Shown in pieces: positions 1 through 13,075 of a stretch of 64,000 nt of DNA (positions are counted from its first letter, which is position 1; each line of letters opens with the position of its first letter). Origin of the DNA: Hemibagrus wyckioides. Taxonomy: Eukaryota; Chordata; Actinopteri; Siluriformes; Bagridae. Location: positions 15,703,428 through 15,767,427 of the forward strand of contig NC_080711.1 in the NCBI RefSeq assembly GCF_019097595.1. The letters are read 5' to 3'. Both the position numbers and the translations under genes were made by a program. The notes below the pieces were generated by a model. It was not told where the DNA came from, did not search any database, and saw nothing but the letters and a program-made list of their open reading frames with translations.

Positions 1-175
1 AACACCTTGGGATGAACTGAAATGCTGACTGCATGCCAGACCTCCTCATCCAACATCAGTGTCTGACTTCACTAATACTCTTGTAGGTGAATGGGCAAAT
101 CCCCACTGCTTCAAAATCTAGTGTAAAGCCTTAAAACAAGAGTGAAGGTTATTATAACAGCAAAAAGGGAGCACT
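1..175. mobile_element. Tc1-like element remnant, cut by the window edge
   Basis: The text from 'accttgggatgaactg' through 'cagcaaaaagggagca' matches the 3' half of the element at 54451-54944 in order, including the 'ggcaaatcccca' block. It is non-coding and degraded. It lies in an stk31 intron, just downstream of the last exon seen. Confidence 0.7.
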
Positions 176-178
176 TAC

Positions 179-2054
179 ACAGGGTGTCAGTGGGCTGAGT
201 TTCTGCAAAGCCTTAAGACTTCCATTTGAGTAGTAAGGCACTATGATGTAGGCCAGAGGATCCGACTGAAACACACATTCAGCACAATTAGGCATTTTTT
301 TTAAATCTACATGAAACATTATAGTTACTACACTTACTTATAGCAGACTTCTAACTTGACTCATTTCACAGTGACGTATATAGAATTGATCTATTGAAGG
401 TTAAGGGACTTATGCAGCTTGAAACAGGCAGTAACAACCTCCTGATCATTAGCTGCTGTGTCACTACTACAAACTGCCCGGCACACAGCCAGTTCAGATC
501 GGACATTAAAACCTCTGGTTCTTAAGATGTCTTTTTTGTCACTCAGCAGCATCAAGGGAGTTACAGCATGGAACACAAAACAAAATAAAAACTAGCTATA
601 AGAAGAGAGCACCTTGCCGAAGAACAGGCCCAGAAGAGGTATGGCAGACGAGGGACACTGATTTTGAGCTCTGTGATATTGTGCAGCCTGCTTAATCATC
701 CTCACTTCTGACTCTTCGTCCACAGAGTAGCCCTGGCGCCCCAAAAAAGAGAATATAATCAGGTGAGATTCTCAATTCCGATCCTTAAGTGCTACGAATA
801 AGATAATTAGCTGATAAGTACTCTAAGAAACCTGTGCTCTAAGAAACAGACAGTTCTACAATTCCATCAGAGTTGTTATGTCCAAAACTGGACTAGTAAG
901 AGCTAAACAGGGTACAAAACAATGATTTCAAAAAGATCAGCTCCACAAATAGTGATACCTTGTGTGGAAAAAAATAACAGCTTCTTACTGTAAAGTCTGT
1001 CAAGCACTGGTCCATCCTACATGCAGAGTATTTAAATATTTTGTTCAGCATATATTACGGTGGAGTAACAAGTCATTTCCTTGTATGCAGTAGCCTGTTT
1101 CAGCCCACCATGCCATTAACATGTGCTGCCAATAAGTTTGACTTTGCTCACAGCTGACCACAACACAGAAATACTGCCTGTAGCTCCAATAACACCTGCA
1201 GAAAAGTCAGGTCTTTCATGTCATTTTACGTTGGCTGATTAATTTGGAATATTTTTAGACTAATATTAGCATTGTTTTGATCAATTTAGTGAGTAGGTAT
1301 ATGCTTATTACTGTATTTCAGATTGGGAAAGGGATTGGGGTGTTCTGTATTTTTGTATAGTTACTGGTTTTCTAAGCAACTATAATGGGATGATTATAAA
1401 AGGCAGAGTAGAGTAAGCTGCTGTATAACAAATTAAACTGTGTTTCCCTATCAGAGTGCTCCAATGAAAACAGATGAGGGAAAATGTGTAAATGTAAAAG
1501 ATAATACATAAACTTTGTATTTTCCTGATGTAAGCTTGAAGCACACTTACATAAGCATGGGCTAGATATCTTGTAAGAGAGCAGTATCCCAGGCTTGCGA
1601 TTAAGTACGATTAATACATTGCTTGAGAAATTCTTAATCCTTCCAAGTGAATTAATTTGTTGTTTAAATCAATTTCCACAGCAAGAGTGTACCAATAATC
1701 TACCATCCTTAATTTAAAAGGGGGGTTTTGCTGCAATGACTTTTGTTACAGGAAAGGCAAATAGTTTCTCCAGTTGTTGAAAGGTAAATTTTAGTCACTG
1801 TGTGCGTCAGCGTTCATATTTTGAGAAGACGACGACTCTGGAGCTGACTAGAAGATCAGGATAACTGGTCCCAATTTCATTCAATGACTAAAACAATTAA
1901 CCTTAAAGAGCATCCATGACTCAGTTACCTTGAGCACCACCTTTTGGCACTGGAACTCGGTACAAACTAATGGCCTGCGCCCACTCAGCTCTCTCATCGG
2001 CTCAGCATCAAATATGTCTCGATCTAAACTCTTCATTAAGAGCCCCTCAGAGAT
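179..2054 (-). other. stk31: stk31 exons 19-21: N-lobe of the kinase-like domain
   Basis: Exons 1929-2054, 613-732 and 179-265 encode residues 738-848. 'CQKVVLK' places the beta-3 lysine at about residue 779. 'YHRAQNQCPS...LFFGKSDPLAYIIVPYYSNGSL' covers the alpha-C to beta-5/hinge region. No glycine-rich GxGxxG loop precedes the lysine, so ATP binding may be weak or absent. The catalytic loop and DFG region are outside the window. Confidence 0.8.
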
Positions 2055-5000
2055 CTGGCAAAATGCAAACACAGAACTTAATAACCAGCAATTAACAACT
2101 TAAAAACAAAACAACAAACAAACAAGAAATAATTGTTAAAAAACAGAAATTCCTTTTTTCAGTGATCACAGAAAACTAATCTTTCAGACTAGAAGAGTGA
2201 TTATTTGAGACTGAGTGCGAAAACTATATTTAAATACTCGTATGTAATTGCAATTATGCAAGGACTAGGATAAAACTTTAAACAACAAATGCACAGTGAT
2301 AAATGGTCTAATTTTAGCTGAACTGTTCAGTATAATTTTGCTATTAGTTCATTTATGTTTTGAAAAATCACCAGGTAACTGCTGATGTCTGCCTCAGGAT
2401 ACAGCTGCAGAAGCTCAGGAAAATTTCCTTTTACCAGCTCACACAATTTTATCTACATAATGACACAAGAAATTCTTGTTAACCAAAAGCAGATTATCTG
2501 GTTATGAAGGGGGTGGAGGGGAAACCAAGCTGAACTTACATATTGCTCTTTCTCGTGCCCAATTTCCTGAAAGAGAGCATTCCTCGTCTCAGCAATCTCT
2601 TCCTTTTTCCGTAGGATCTCGGGCAGATCCAGGTCATCAGCCTGTCAATTACATTATAAGTAAGTGCTACTAATCAAGTCAAGTTATTATTGGTATATCC
2701 TTATTTCTCACTTGGGTCAATACTGCTGCAATAAAGTGCCACTCTTTTTGTAATCTTAAATTGAAAAAAATATATACAGTGACAAATAAATATGACAAAG
2801 AAGCAACACAATTTAATATAGAATATGTGGCTATAAAAGGCCTAAAACCACACTTAAACAAGTGAATAAAGAATATACCTCTTCCAGGCAGCCCACCTCT
2901 ACCAGTTTCCATCGCAGCTGTGAACGCAGGCTCTTAACGGATTTCTTTATGTGCAAAAGCTCATCTGCTTTAGGGGACTTGTTTTGCCATTGCACCATGT
3001 CCTCCTTAAACTTGTATAAACATTAAAAAAAGTGTAAGCTACACGTCTCTTGACTATTAAAAGGAAGCAGCACATTAACGATCATACGCAATAAATTAAC
3101 AGCCATACAGATTTCATAAAATTTTTTGCTCTCTTCTTACCTTTTTATTATCTTCATACATCTTCCTGAGGCCACAAAGCAGATGCTGCTCTTTTTGGAT
3201 ATGCTGCATCACTATACGGCATGCAGAGGCCATTATTTTCATGTCCTCAAGATTTTGCTCCTAAGAAATGCAATGAACAATTCATGTTCAGCAGACTGGA
3301 AGGAGATTACCAATGCCTCACTCATAGGAGCACTGAACATCTAAATGCTTACATATAACGAAACAGACTTTCAAAGGAGGTACATGTGAGGATGTTTCAC
3401 ACTCACAAATAATTTAACAGTCAGCTCCTCACACATATCAGACTCAGCCTGCTTCAGAAGCTCATCCACTCCTGCACCAACATCCTCCGGGCTCACAGCA
3501 GTCTTCTCTGTCAAGCAGAAAAACTAAATACAAACGATTAGAGTGATCACTTGAAAGTTACATGGATGCCTTTATACTTTATTGTTTTTTTAATCATCAC
3601 TTACACACCACTACTATTTGTATTACCTTATACATAACACATTCGCTTAGAGTAACAGAGTTACGTAGGTTTTAATTTTGCGATGTACCTTGCTGCTGTT
3701 GGCTGCCCAGTCACTGAGAGCACTGAGGGAATTATCTGTCACCTGGCACACATTTCTGAACTTACGATTCTTTTCAGTTTTCCACTCACAAAATTGCTCT
3801 AAAGACTGATCCTGAACATTATCTGTTGGGATCGAACCAAATACAGCCATCAGTGATGAGCTGATATCCTGGTAAACAGATGGGACACAAGTCACACACA
3901 CACATTATTACACTGTTGAAATCTATTTAACTTCAGTCAATTAAATTAGTTTTAGAAAACGGTTAGGCCTAATTATAAAATTATTTCCACACACACAAAC
4001 CTGTATGGTGTTCAAGCGATCACTAATTGGCAGACTCCCCACCTCCAGAAGGAAGTCATCTATGGCAGTTTGTAGAACACTGCAAGCCTGATTCCTGCTG
4101 TTTACCAGGTCCTGTAACTCCCCCTTCTGACAGAACATGCAACATAATCATGGTAACATAAATGAACAGTGCCCTCTGTTGATGCACTTATAAATTCAGC
4201 TGAAAAAAATGTATGGAATGTCAGAGGCTTCATGCACTCAACAGTTGCAGCTTTGCTTACATAGAGGGAAAAAGGGGTGGGGCGACCGAGTACTGACGGT
4301 GGATAAGAAAACAAATTTTAAGATGACCAATGACACTCCGGTGGACATTTTATCTTATGAATGTCTTTTAAATTAGCCCACATTTATTTTTCAACATTTG
4401 AAAAATTCACTATATTCTGGATAGAAGTATAGAAGACAGCCCTAGTTCTAATGATGCTTGCTGTAATTGAAATTTAATGAGATTATTTCTTGAACCACGT
4501 CCAAACAGCTTGCTGTTGTGAAAGTGGTGTTTAACAGCTGATTTTAAGTCAGCGAAAACATGCAATTCTACAACTGAGATCTTTGGGCTCTTTTCCATCA
4601 TGTGCATTCCTCCTCACTGTGTGGAGATGCTCACAGGCTCGATTCCTGGCAAGTGTCCAGTTCACTCACATGTGAAGCACACTAATGGTTCTTAACTGCA
4701 TTTTAACTGCTTATGTATGTTTTATATCCATTTACTGATTTGTACATGTCAACAACCTTCTGTCTCTTGTTTTCAGAGTGCCCCCCCACCAAGGCAATGA
4801 CTGAAAAAGGGATTTCACATGTAAGCAACATAATTTATACCCCAAGGAAACACAACCTGGTAAAAGACAATAAGAGTTCCTGTACACTGTTAGCAAATGA
4901 AATATAAGAATGTCAAATTCTGTTAATTATTCTATCAAATACTATTATTTAAAAATGTAGTTTTAGCTTGTAAGAAGTTTTCTTGAAACAACAATAATTC

Positions 5001-8000
5001 CTATTCTGTGAGGGGAATTTAGAATTATTCTGAATAATTTTCTACAATAATTTGTATGACAGTAAATACCAAATATAACACTCCCATTTTCTGTAAAGAA
5101 AATAAAAGACCAGAAAAATGTGCAAAATTAAAGGTCTCTTTAAAAAAAAAATTAATAAATGAATATAAAATTATGTAACCTTTGCAACAAAAGCCTACTG
5201 ACCTTTTCCAAGTATTCATTCATGCATTTCATTAATTTAAAAAAAAAAAAAAAGAGGCATACACCAATCAGGCAAAACATTATGACCACTGAAAGGTGCC
5301 CTGAATAACACTGATTATCTCCTAATCATGGCACCTGTTAGCGGGTGGGATATATTAGACAGCAAGTGAATAATTTCTCCTCAACGATGATGTGTTAGAA
5401 GCAGGAAAAATGGGCAAGTGTAAGGATTTGATCGAGTTTGACAAGGGTCTGGGACAAGACGACTGGATCAGAGCATCTCCAAAACTGCAGCTCTTGTGGG
5501 GTGTTTCCGGTTTGCAGTGGTCAGTATCTATCAAAAGTATCATTTAAGTCCTGTAAGTGTGGAGGCCCCACCTCACAACTGACAGGACTGAAAGGATCTG
5601 CTGCTAACATCTGCACACCTTGAGGGATCTAGTGGAGTCCATGCCTTGATGGATTAGGGCTGTTTTGGCAGCAAACCAACACAATATTAGGCAGGTGGTC
5701 GTAATGTTATGGCTGATTGGTGTATTTTATAGTAAGCTCAGTTGAATGACTCCATGCTGTTTGCATGAAAATCCAGATTTCTTATGCAACACATTTTTTT
5801 ATGTTGAATAAGATAAAGATTAAATAAAGAGTACTAGTATACAGTCATATTATATTATATGATGAAAATACTTACATTTTGACACTCTTTAAGCTGCTTT
5901 AAGGCTTGTCTGTAATCTTCCCATGCCATCTCAAGTGTTTCTGATGCAAGAGGCATAACAATTTTGTTATTGACCACCACTGGTATGGATTCAGAAAGAG
6001 TTTCCACTGCAGTGCACTTATTCCTTTCCCTGAAAAAGAGAAAGGGGATTTAAACACATGAACAAAGTATACGAAAGTAAAGGCTGATTTATACTTCTGC
6101 AAGTGTGTATCTGTGAGCATGTCAGGGCGACATAGTGATGCGTTCATACGCTACAGGTGAGTACATCCACTAGGGGGCAGTGTCACTTGAACCACGAACA
6201 AATATCCAGCAAAAGAGACAAAAGCTGTGTCAGTACAGTGTATCTATACCTACAACTATACAGCAGACAAAAGGCAGTATGCCAGAGGAATAGTCAGGCT
6301 GAATTCTCAGTATTCAAAAAACAGCAGGTGAGGAATTTCAGTCTCACCTGCTGCTTCTGCCATGATCATGCATTAAGGAAACAATGGACACTGCACTATC
6401 CCAATAAGCAAAAGGACTGGCATAGAAGAGCTGAGTGTGCTATAGGTATTACACATTGTTCCTTGTGGTTAACAACACAAACTCTTTGAAGGTTTAGATA
6501 TGAACAAAAAAAATATGGTTTTGCACTTCATAGGTCAAATAAAAATGGCAACATGTCTAGATTATTCATAATACAAGCATATACTGATTAGTACATACAT
6601 ATCAGCAGTCACGAAGCAGGCCCTGAAAGTACGTGATTGACACATGCAAGGTCTCAGAAGCCACCTCCTTGTTTAAATTCTGTAATGTTTACACTTCTAT
6701 TGGAATAATACTCCTCTGAAAATCTTAATAAAACCCTCCTACCAAGCAATAAGTATTGGCCTGATGGGACACCATAGATCCACATGATGCACAGTTGGAT
6801 TGTGTAGCTAGCTTGCATAAGAACATAAAAAGCATCCCTGTTTGCAGCTCTTAGCCATAAACTCCCTCCCTGCATGACGACGCAGAATTGTTTTAATGAT
6901 TTGAATGTGAACTAAATATGTTAAAACAAACCTTTAATTTCACACATCCCATTGTTTTATACATTTAGCAAAGGTAAGGAAATGTTTACCTGTTTCTTCT
7001 CACAGCTTCCACTTTCTCAGCTAGTTGAGTGAACCTCTCACATACTGTTGATTCCATGCTGACTTCCACACTCTCATCTTTTCTTGGACACACCTCCCTC
7101 GCTTTCTGTCAAAGAAACAAAAAAGTTAGCACAGCATGAATAGAAAACCTAAATCAGAGAATTTTAAACTGATTACTTACTAATTCATCAATTAATTAAT
7201 CATTATGATGCCAAAGGCCTGGGGTTTAAAAAATATTTTCATATAGCAGTGACTTCTCTCTAACCTCCAGCTCCAATCTGGTTTCCTTTAGCTGCTGTTG
7301 TAGATGATCTGCAAGATCCTGGAGGTCACTCTTATCCTTCTCGAGTTTCTTTATCTCTTTTATTTTCTCTTGTACCTCTTCTCTTGCTCTCTACAAAACA
7401 AAAATAGTGCAGCAGAAGTATAGGGCATATCAAAAAGACGAGCAGTGATGGCAAAAATGCTGACAATCATTATAACGTCTGTGCATGAACTGTGCAAGGT
7501 TGCAGGATGTGCGTGCAAAAGGATGTGCAGACTTTGTTTTAGTGAGTGATGATTAATGATGAGGGTTGAGACACTTTCTTCATGATTTTGAAATGAACAT
7601 TTAATCAAGGAAACTCCATGATATTCGGAGGAGCTTCCAATTTTTCAAAACTGGCGCAGAATTTTCAGCAGATTTGGGCCAAACCGCATCATTTGACATC
7701 ATTCAGCCAAAGCCCTTGTAGATTCTTGTGGGCTGTATATGTATCTTCACTGGTAGTAGTCAAAGAGGAATCCGATGCTTACGATTTCACAAATTCAAGA
7801 AGTTTTTCACAAATAAAATCCCTACTGCAAAAAATTTAGAAAAAAAAGAATTTTTGGCTACAACAACCACCAAAATCCTGGAGAGACTGATGAGGGAAAA
7901 CTCCAGGAAAGGCAGAATGAGAATGAGTAAGCACCTGCAGATCTGACTCGGTTTCATTCTGCATTTGCTTAGTGACTGGACTACACAGCTGCTGGATGAC

Positions 8001-10880
8001 CATCTCTGCATTAGACTGCTGGATCTCCTTTACTAGCTCCCTCTCTGCTTCTGGCACAGTGACAGCTATTTCAGTGTTCCCAGGGCTTTCCTCCCTGAAG
8101 CCGTAGAGAAAAAGCACAAAACAGATCAACTTTAGTGTTTAGCCATGATGGTGCAGCCCTACAGATTTCCATCAAGAATGTCTAATTATGAACGAAACAT
8201 GTGATATCTTACATTAAGACTTGAGGCTTTTGGTTGGAGACGCCAGGACGTAACTTAGGAATATATCCTAAAGAGCCCGTGCCATCAGAGTCTCTCTGAG
8301 GTTTCCTAGAGGACCACAATCCAGTCTGAGGAGCCTTAGTGGGAGATGGATTCTCTCTGTTGCCTGGTAGATTGACTGTGGCAAATTTGAACTTTAACAC
8401 CTCTTCACCAATGTCCAGATTGCCCTGAAACGCCTGAACCAGGATCGTACCATCAAAGCACTCTAACTTCATAATAATGCGCAACTTCTTTCCGTATATC
8501 AGATTCTGAAGAAAGGACTTCCCCTGCAATATAAAGTTACAGCACTGTAGTATAGAAACATTAACATTTGTGGGAATTTGTTATTTTTGGCTCTTTAATG
8601 CAGCATGCTGCATTTACAATAAACCAGTGCCCGAGAGTATTAAGGTGCCAATGGAACGATATCTAAGGGTAAAATATAAGGGTGAAAAAAATCAATAAAA
8701 ACAGAGGCATAGGGAAAATAATTAGGAATAAAAAAAACAATGTAAAAATTTAAATGTTTGCAATTTCTAGCATAATTTATTTAAAAAATCACATTATTAA
8801 AGTTGACCTAACCAGAACAGAACCAAAATAATATAAAAGTGCGTCCATTACCACATACTTTTCGGCTCCAAAAACAAGAACATCATTCTTGAATCTAACA
8901 AAATGGCATTCACTTATTGCAGCTTAACAGATACTACAATGTTTCCAGCAGAGTTACCTGAGAGCACTGTGGTGAATCCTGTTCATTTGCCAAGTGATAG
9001 CCCCAGAACTTGTATCTTTTGGCAAGCGCTTGTGACTGCAAGTCCTCTGGGAGTTCGACTAGATCAGACCTCCTTACCACCTCCTCATTCCCATAATCAA
9101 TGTACACTACATGAAACTAAACATGATGAGGAAAACACGTCATTAAGACATGGGTCACACCAAAATGCTATCATTTCAACGATCAATGTAAGCAATCCAA
9201 AAAGGACTCTCAGACATGGAATTTGATTTAGATTATTATTTGAGATTGTGCTTACTGTGTCATCCATCTGCTTCTGCACTTTGCACCTGTACCAGCACCT
9301 GTCTCCTGAGTAGCAGGCACCATAAACCTGCAACAGGTTTGACATGAAGGGCAAAAAGAATAAAAGAGTGCTGTGGATGTTTCTCTTGTATTAACTCAGT
9401 TACTCCTGCTTTAACTTGGAACCTTTTGCAGAAATTTCAAAGGATCAAAATAGACCCATAGGCTTATAGACTGTGTTATAGGCTTGTTCAGTATAGATTT
9501 TTCCCCTGCTAATGATTTTCCATTGCAAAACAAAAAACAAACAAACATGACTAACAATTTAATCGCCTACAAATCATTTCCACCATTTCTGTTGATAGTA
9601 CAGGAGAGTGTATTAACAGATCATTTTACAGTAATAAACAGTACGCAATCAACCAATAAAAAACACCCACACAAAATAAATAAAAATACCCACAATACAT
9701 TTTCTTTACATTCCATTCACAAATCTGTTGTCTAATATCAACATGGCTGACAGTTTTCTGTTCTCCTGCTCCTCAATGCATTTTGAGTGATAACTCATTC
9801 TTTAGCGTAATATCATGTAGAGAAAGTAATTTTCATTTGCCCAAGCCTACTGTATGATGACGTGTTCTCCATATCAGATTCTGCAATAAAGATGCTCCAA
9901 CAGTATGATTAAAGAAAAGAAACTTCTGCATGTCAAAGTGAGCTTGAGTTAAAAAGTTATGGTCACAGCCATATTTATAGCAATGCTGTGAGGTTTGAGA
10001 GAACTGGCCATCTTTAGCAGCTACATTCACACATACATTGACTTCCAGCCAACGGAGACTTTTCATTAACAAAATGAGAGCTGGCAACTTCCAGCAACAG
10101 TGACTGTTAGGGACTAGAACATTTTACATTATGGAAATGTTGAGTGACTTATTTAAGCAATTTCCAATGGGAGTGAAAACAGTAGTATGCATGTGATCTA
10201 AGGAAAAGAGCACACACTGCTTCTCCTTCAGAAGTGTTTGTGTATACACCGATCAGCTATTACATTATTACCACCTGCCTAATATTGTGTTGGTCTGCCT
10301 TTTTCTGCCAAAACAGCCCTGACCGCTCGAGATATGGACTCCACTAGAAACATGGGCAAGTGTAAGGATTTGAGCGAGTTTGACAAGGGCCAAATTGTGA
10401 TGGCTAGATGACTGGATCAGAGCATCTCCAAAACTGCAGCTATTGTGGGGTGTTCCCGGTCTGCAGTGGTCAGTATCTATCAAAAGTATCCTTTAGGTCC
10501 TGTAAGCCCATGGAGATCCCACTTCTCAGCCTACAGGACTTGAAGGATCTGCTGCTAACATCTTGGTGCCAGATACCACAGCACACCTTGAGGGATCTAG
10601 TGGAGTCCATGCCTCGATAGGTCAGGCAGCAAAATGGGGGCCAACACAATATTAGACAGGTGGTCATAATACTGATCGGTGTATGGTTGAAACGACAAAA
10701 AACGTTTCTTGACTTGACTTCATTTTACATGACATGATGCTGAATTTCATATAAAAGCACACTCTAGACCGTTTCATTTAAGTGGGAAGAAAACTAATTT
10801 GCAGTGCTACTGCTACCCACTGATGAAGATTGTTACTATGGCAACTACTGGGAAATTACAGCGTCAAAGCAATGCAATTG

Positions 10881-10960
<80 letters not shown>

Positions 10961-11757
10961 ACATGGCATAAGACCATCAGTTGAAACTCTTGACCACAGA
11001 AGAGTTTTTTTTTAAGCTTCATAGTGTCTTTATACCCTGACCATATATATATTTATGTCGTTGTGGATGAAGAATGTTGTAAATGTAATGTAAAAAGAAA
11101 ATCATTGAAAATAACCACAGCAACATATAACACAATGTGAAGCTCTGCTTTAGCTCACCTTGTGGGGACTTGGCTTTCCCTTCACTCTCTGTCCACCTGG
11201 GCATTTTTCTGACAGGACTATGTTCATCTTCTCACAGGCCTCATCCTCAGTCACATTCTTAATGAAAGTATGAATTCAGGATTGTGAAAATGTATAAGAT
11301 GTACATCACATACCCGCAGAACACAGGGCTTACAAATACAAACCTACAGAAGAGCTTACTAACGTTGCTAGAGCTAATCAAGAGGACCGCTTTGATTACC
11401 TGAGCCCAAAACGTGATGGCATCCACGACATGAGTGACCAGGACGAGCTCCACTAAATCATCACAACGAGAAAAAAGCTGTGCTGTAGATAAAAGCATTT
11501 ATAAACACTTGCTATAACGCCTTGTAGAGTCAATGTGCGACTGGTGACCGCTAGCTAACCGTTTAAACCACTTACTTTTCTCCAAGTCAGCCTCTCTGGA
11601 TTGTTCCATAAGATCTCTCGTCTGAAACCAAGATCACGGATAGATATAACTATCGGAGACATAACTATATGCACAACCAACACTTATAAACTTTATAAAA
11701 TTTTACCTCGTCGGGGGAAGCTAACATGCGATTTAGTAATAAAGTGCTGGAAGACAT
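179..11757 (-). CDS. stk31: Serine/threonine-protein kinase 31 (Tudor-kinase), 3'-incomplete
   Basis: STK31 is a germ-cell-enriched protein with an N-terminal Tudor domain, a coiled coil and a C-terminal kinase-like domain. Twenty-one coding exons on the minus strand join without any phase conflict into 848 codons: 11707-11757 (ATG at 11757-11755), 11576-11621, 11400-11482, 11159-11257, 9256-9327, 8958-9116, 8213-8523, 7935-8094, 7265-7390, 6990-7105, 5876-6029, 4001-4126, 3689-3868, 3407-3505, 3141-3260, 2879-3004, 2540-2641, 2372-2452, 1929-2054, 613-732 and 179-265. Family hallmarks are 'DAITFWAQ', 'DRCWYRCKV', 'YIDYGNEEV', 'LDIGEEVLK' and 'GYSVDEESEV'. The start was chosen because it is the first ATG of an exon whose donor fits the next exon. 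The catalytic C-lobe must lie beyond position 1. Identification is firm; single exon ends are inferred from GT/AG sites and phase. Confidence 0.93.
5262..5722. mobile_element. Internally deleted Tc1-like element, copy 1
   Basis: The ends are inverted repeats: 'caccaatcaggcaaaacatt' on the left, and the complement of 'aatgttatggctgattggtg' on the right, each next to TA. The inside keeps only pieces of a Tc1 transposase N-terminus (compare 'atgggcaagtgtaagg', shared with the copies at 10247 and 46294). The 461-bp size is far below a full 1.2-1.6 kb element, so it is non-autonomous. It lies in an stk31 intron. Confidence 0.85.
6050..6600. repeat. Possible degraded repeat in an stk31 intron
   Basis: The string 'aaggctgatttatacttctg' at about 6081 resembles the terminal sequence of a common fish DNA-transposon family. 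No matching opposite end was found. The rest of the stretch shows no gene or recognisable element. Confidence 0.3.
7610..7830 (+). repeat. Dispersed repeat X, copy A
   Basis: It shares ordered blocks with 28200-28480 in the same orientation ('ccaaagccctt', 'atcttcact.gtagta', 'cagattt'). It shares the reverse complement with 31840-32007 plus 33237-33430 and with 46070-46250. No coding capacity or clear ends are seen. Its class is unknown. Confidence 0.55.
10247..10681. mobile_element. Internally deleted Tc1-like element, copy 2
   Basis: The terminal inverted repeats 'caccgatcag...' and '...ctgatcggtg' are flanked by TA on both sides. The interior shares 'atgggcaagtgtaagg' and 'gatcagagcatctccaaaac' with copies 1 and 3. 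At 435 bp it has no complete transposase. It sits in stk31 intron 4. Confidence 0.85.
10881..10962. repeat. (TA)n-(TG)n compound microsatellite
   Basis: About 30 TA units run directly into about 10 TG units. This is a simple-sequence repeat in stk31 intron 4. The open frames across it (Tyr-Ile runs) are artefacts. Confidence 0.97.
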
Positions 11758-12170
11758 CGTGACGTCTCCTATTTGTTCAATGGTTTAACCCAGTTACCTT
11801 TATCCAGCTGGAGAGAGGATTTCAAGGGAGATATTTTCTTAGCAAGTAAATTTCTGAGCCGTATAAACTTCCTTAAACGGTTTAATTTGAAAAGTTTATC
11901 ATATGTATGTTGAAGGTTGTTATCCTTTGCACTTTGCCAGTGTGTGAGGCTATTTGCAGTAATTAGACACGCCTTCAGAAATCCAACCAGTGAACTGCGG
12001 CCAATGAAGGGCACTTCGAAAGGACACTCCACACAGGGACTATCTGTAGTGTACTGACTGTGACTACTGAAGGGAACAAGTCAAATCAACAGATAGGGAT
12101 TTGGAAATTTTGCATGACTACTTGTTTTTCTTTCTTTTTTTGTTTGTTTGTTTGTTTATTTTGCCCAAAT
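11758..12170. other. 5' flank of stk31
   Basis: This stretch lies just upstream of the stk31 ATG and should hold its 5' UTR and promoter. No TATA box at a fixed place or other motif was recognised. An 87-codon open frame on the minus strand shows no family features. Confidence 0.4.
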
Positions 12171-12174
12171 GCTT

Positions 12175-13075
12175 GGTTAAGCCTTCAGAGTGATTTGTTT
12201 GGTTCATTTTTGTTGTTCCTGTTTGGACAGTACACAACATCTGGGTGCGCAGTGAGCCAGCTGTTGGATTATTATTGTTGTTGATTTCATTACTCCATTT
12301 AATTGCTGGAAATGGAGCACAGAAATGTAAATTTAGTCAGACTCAAAGAGGACCAAAAGGGCGAGCTGGAAAATGTGGAAATATGATAGAAAAATAAACT
12401 GTTAAAGTCAGTGCTTCATTATCCTCATGCTCTACGCTACCTTGACCGTGGAGGTTAATTAACACCCAGAACTGATCCTTATTTGGGAATTGACATTTGT
12501 GGTCACCGCTAATACACGATTATGTCAGGTACACTATATTGCCACAAGTTTTGGGACACCCTTTCAAATAATTGAATTCAGGTGTTGTTTTTCAGGGGTT
12601 GGGTTTGGCCCCTTAGTTCCAGTGAAAGAAGCTTTTAATGCTTCATCATATCAAGACATTTTGGACAATTTCATGTGCACAAAGCAAAGTCCATAAAGGC
12701 ATGGATGAGTGAGTTTGGTGTGGAGGAACTTCTCTTGCCTGACCTCAACCCGATAGAACACCTTTGGGATGAATAAGAGCGGAGACCCTGAACCATTCCA
12801 AAACTGGGACGTCTACCTTTACTTGAACATGAATGTAATATAGAGTTGGCCCACCCTTTGCATCTATATCAGCTTCAACTTACCTGGGAAGTCTTTTCAC
12901 AAGGTTTAGAAGTGTGTTTTTGGGAATTTTTGACCATTCCTCTAGAAGCACATTTGTGAGGATGTTGGACAAGAAGGCCTGGCTCACAGTCTCCGCTCTA
13001 ATTCATCCCAATAATGTTCTATCGGGTTGAGGTCAGGACTCTGTGCACAAATCTATCACACTATTCCAAAAGACA
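12175..13075. mobile_element. Composite repeat containing a Tc1-like transposase fragment, copy 1
   Basis: Positions 12180-12530 match 22441-22760 closely ('cagtacacaacatctgggtg', 'agtcagactcaaagaggacc'). They are followed by a Tc1 piece with 'tattgccacaagttttggga' and coding relics readable as 'GVGFGPLVPVKEAFNASSYQDILDNF' and '[11 protein letters not shown]' (broken). This corresponds to the C-terminal half of the transposase seen intact at 32092-33102. It is dead in this copy. Confidence 0.75.

Larger units (their letters stand above)
2372..8094 (-). other. stk31: stk31 exons 8-18: coiled-coil middle region
   Basis: These exons encode about residues 274-737. They are rich in Glu, Lys, Gln and Leu with heptad-like spacing, for example 'EIKKLEKDKSDLQDLADH' and 'ILRKKEEIAETRNALFQE'. 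No enzyme motif is visible. Exons are mostly multiples of three (126, 180, 99, 120, 126, 102, 81 nt), so exon skipping would keep the frame. This matches the long helical linker of STK31 between Tudor and kinase regions. Confidence 0.75.
8213..11482 (-). other. stk31: stk31 exons 3-7: extended Tudor domain
   Basis: These five exons encode about residues 33-274. The Tudor core is seen as 'DAITFWAQ', then 'CYSGDRCWYRCKVQ' (aromatic strand) and 'VVYIDYGNEEVVRRSDL' (the D-Y-G-N turn of methyl-arginine-binding Tudor domains). A C-terminal SN-like half with 'LIYGKKLRI' and 'GNLDIGEEVLK' follows. In the family this module is expected to bind dimethyl-arginine on germ-granule partners such as PIWI proteins; here that is inference from conserved residues. 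The acceptor of exon 6 was set at 9116 because the nearer AG breaks the frame. Confidence 0.85.

Noticed and set aside
6157..6489. 110-codon open frame on the plus strand inside an stk31 intron
   Set aside because: It lies in repeat-like intron sequence, has no domain, and no splice partners were seen.
9833..10087. Open frame whose end 'ASLLQNLIW' resembles stk31 exon 7 ('KSFLQNLIY')
   Set aside because: Similarity covers only about 30 bases, there are no usable splice sites in phase, and the flanking exons already join in frame.
11769..12032. 87-codon open frame just upstream of stk31
   Set aside because: No family features, and the STK31 start is explained by the exon at 11707-11757.
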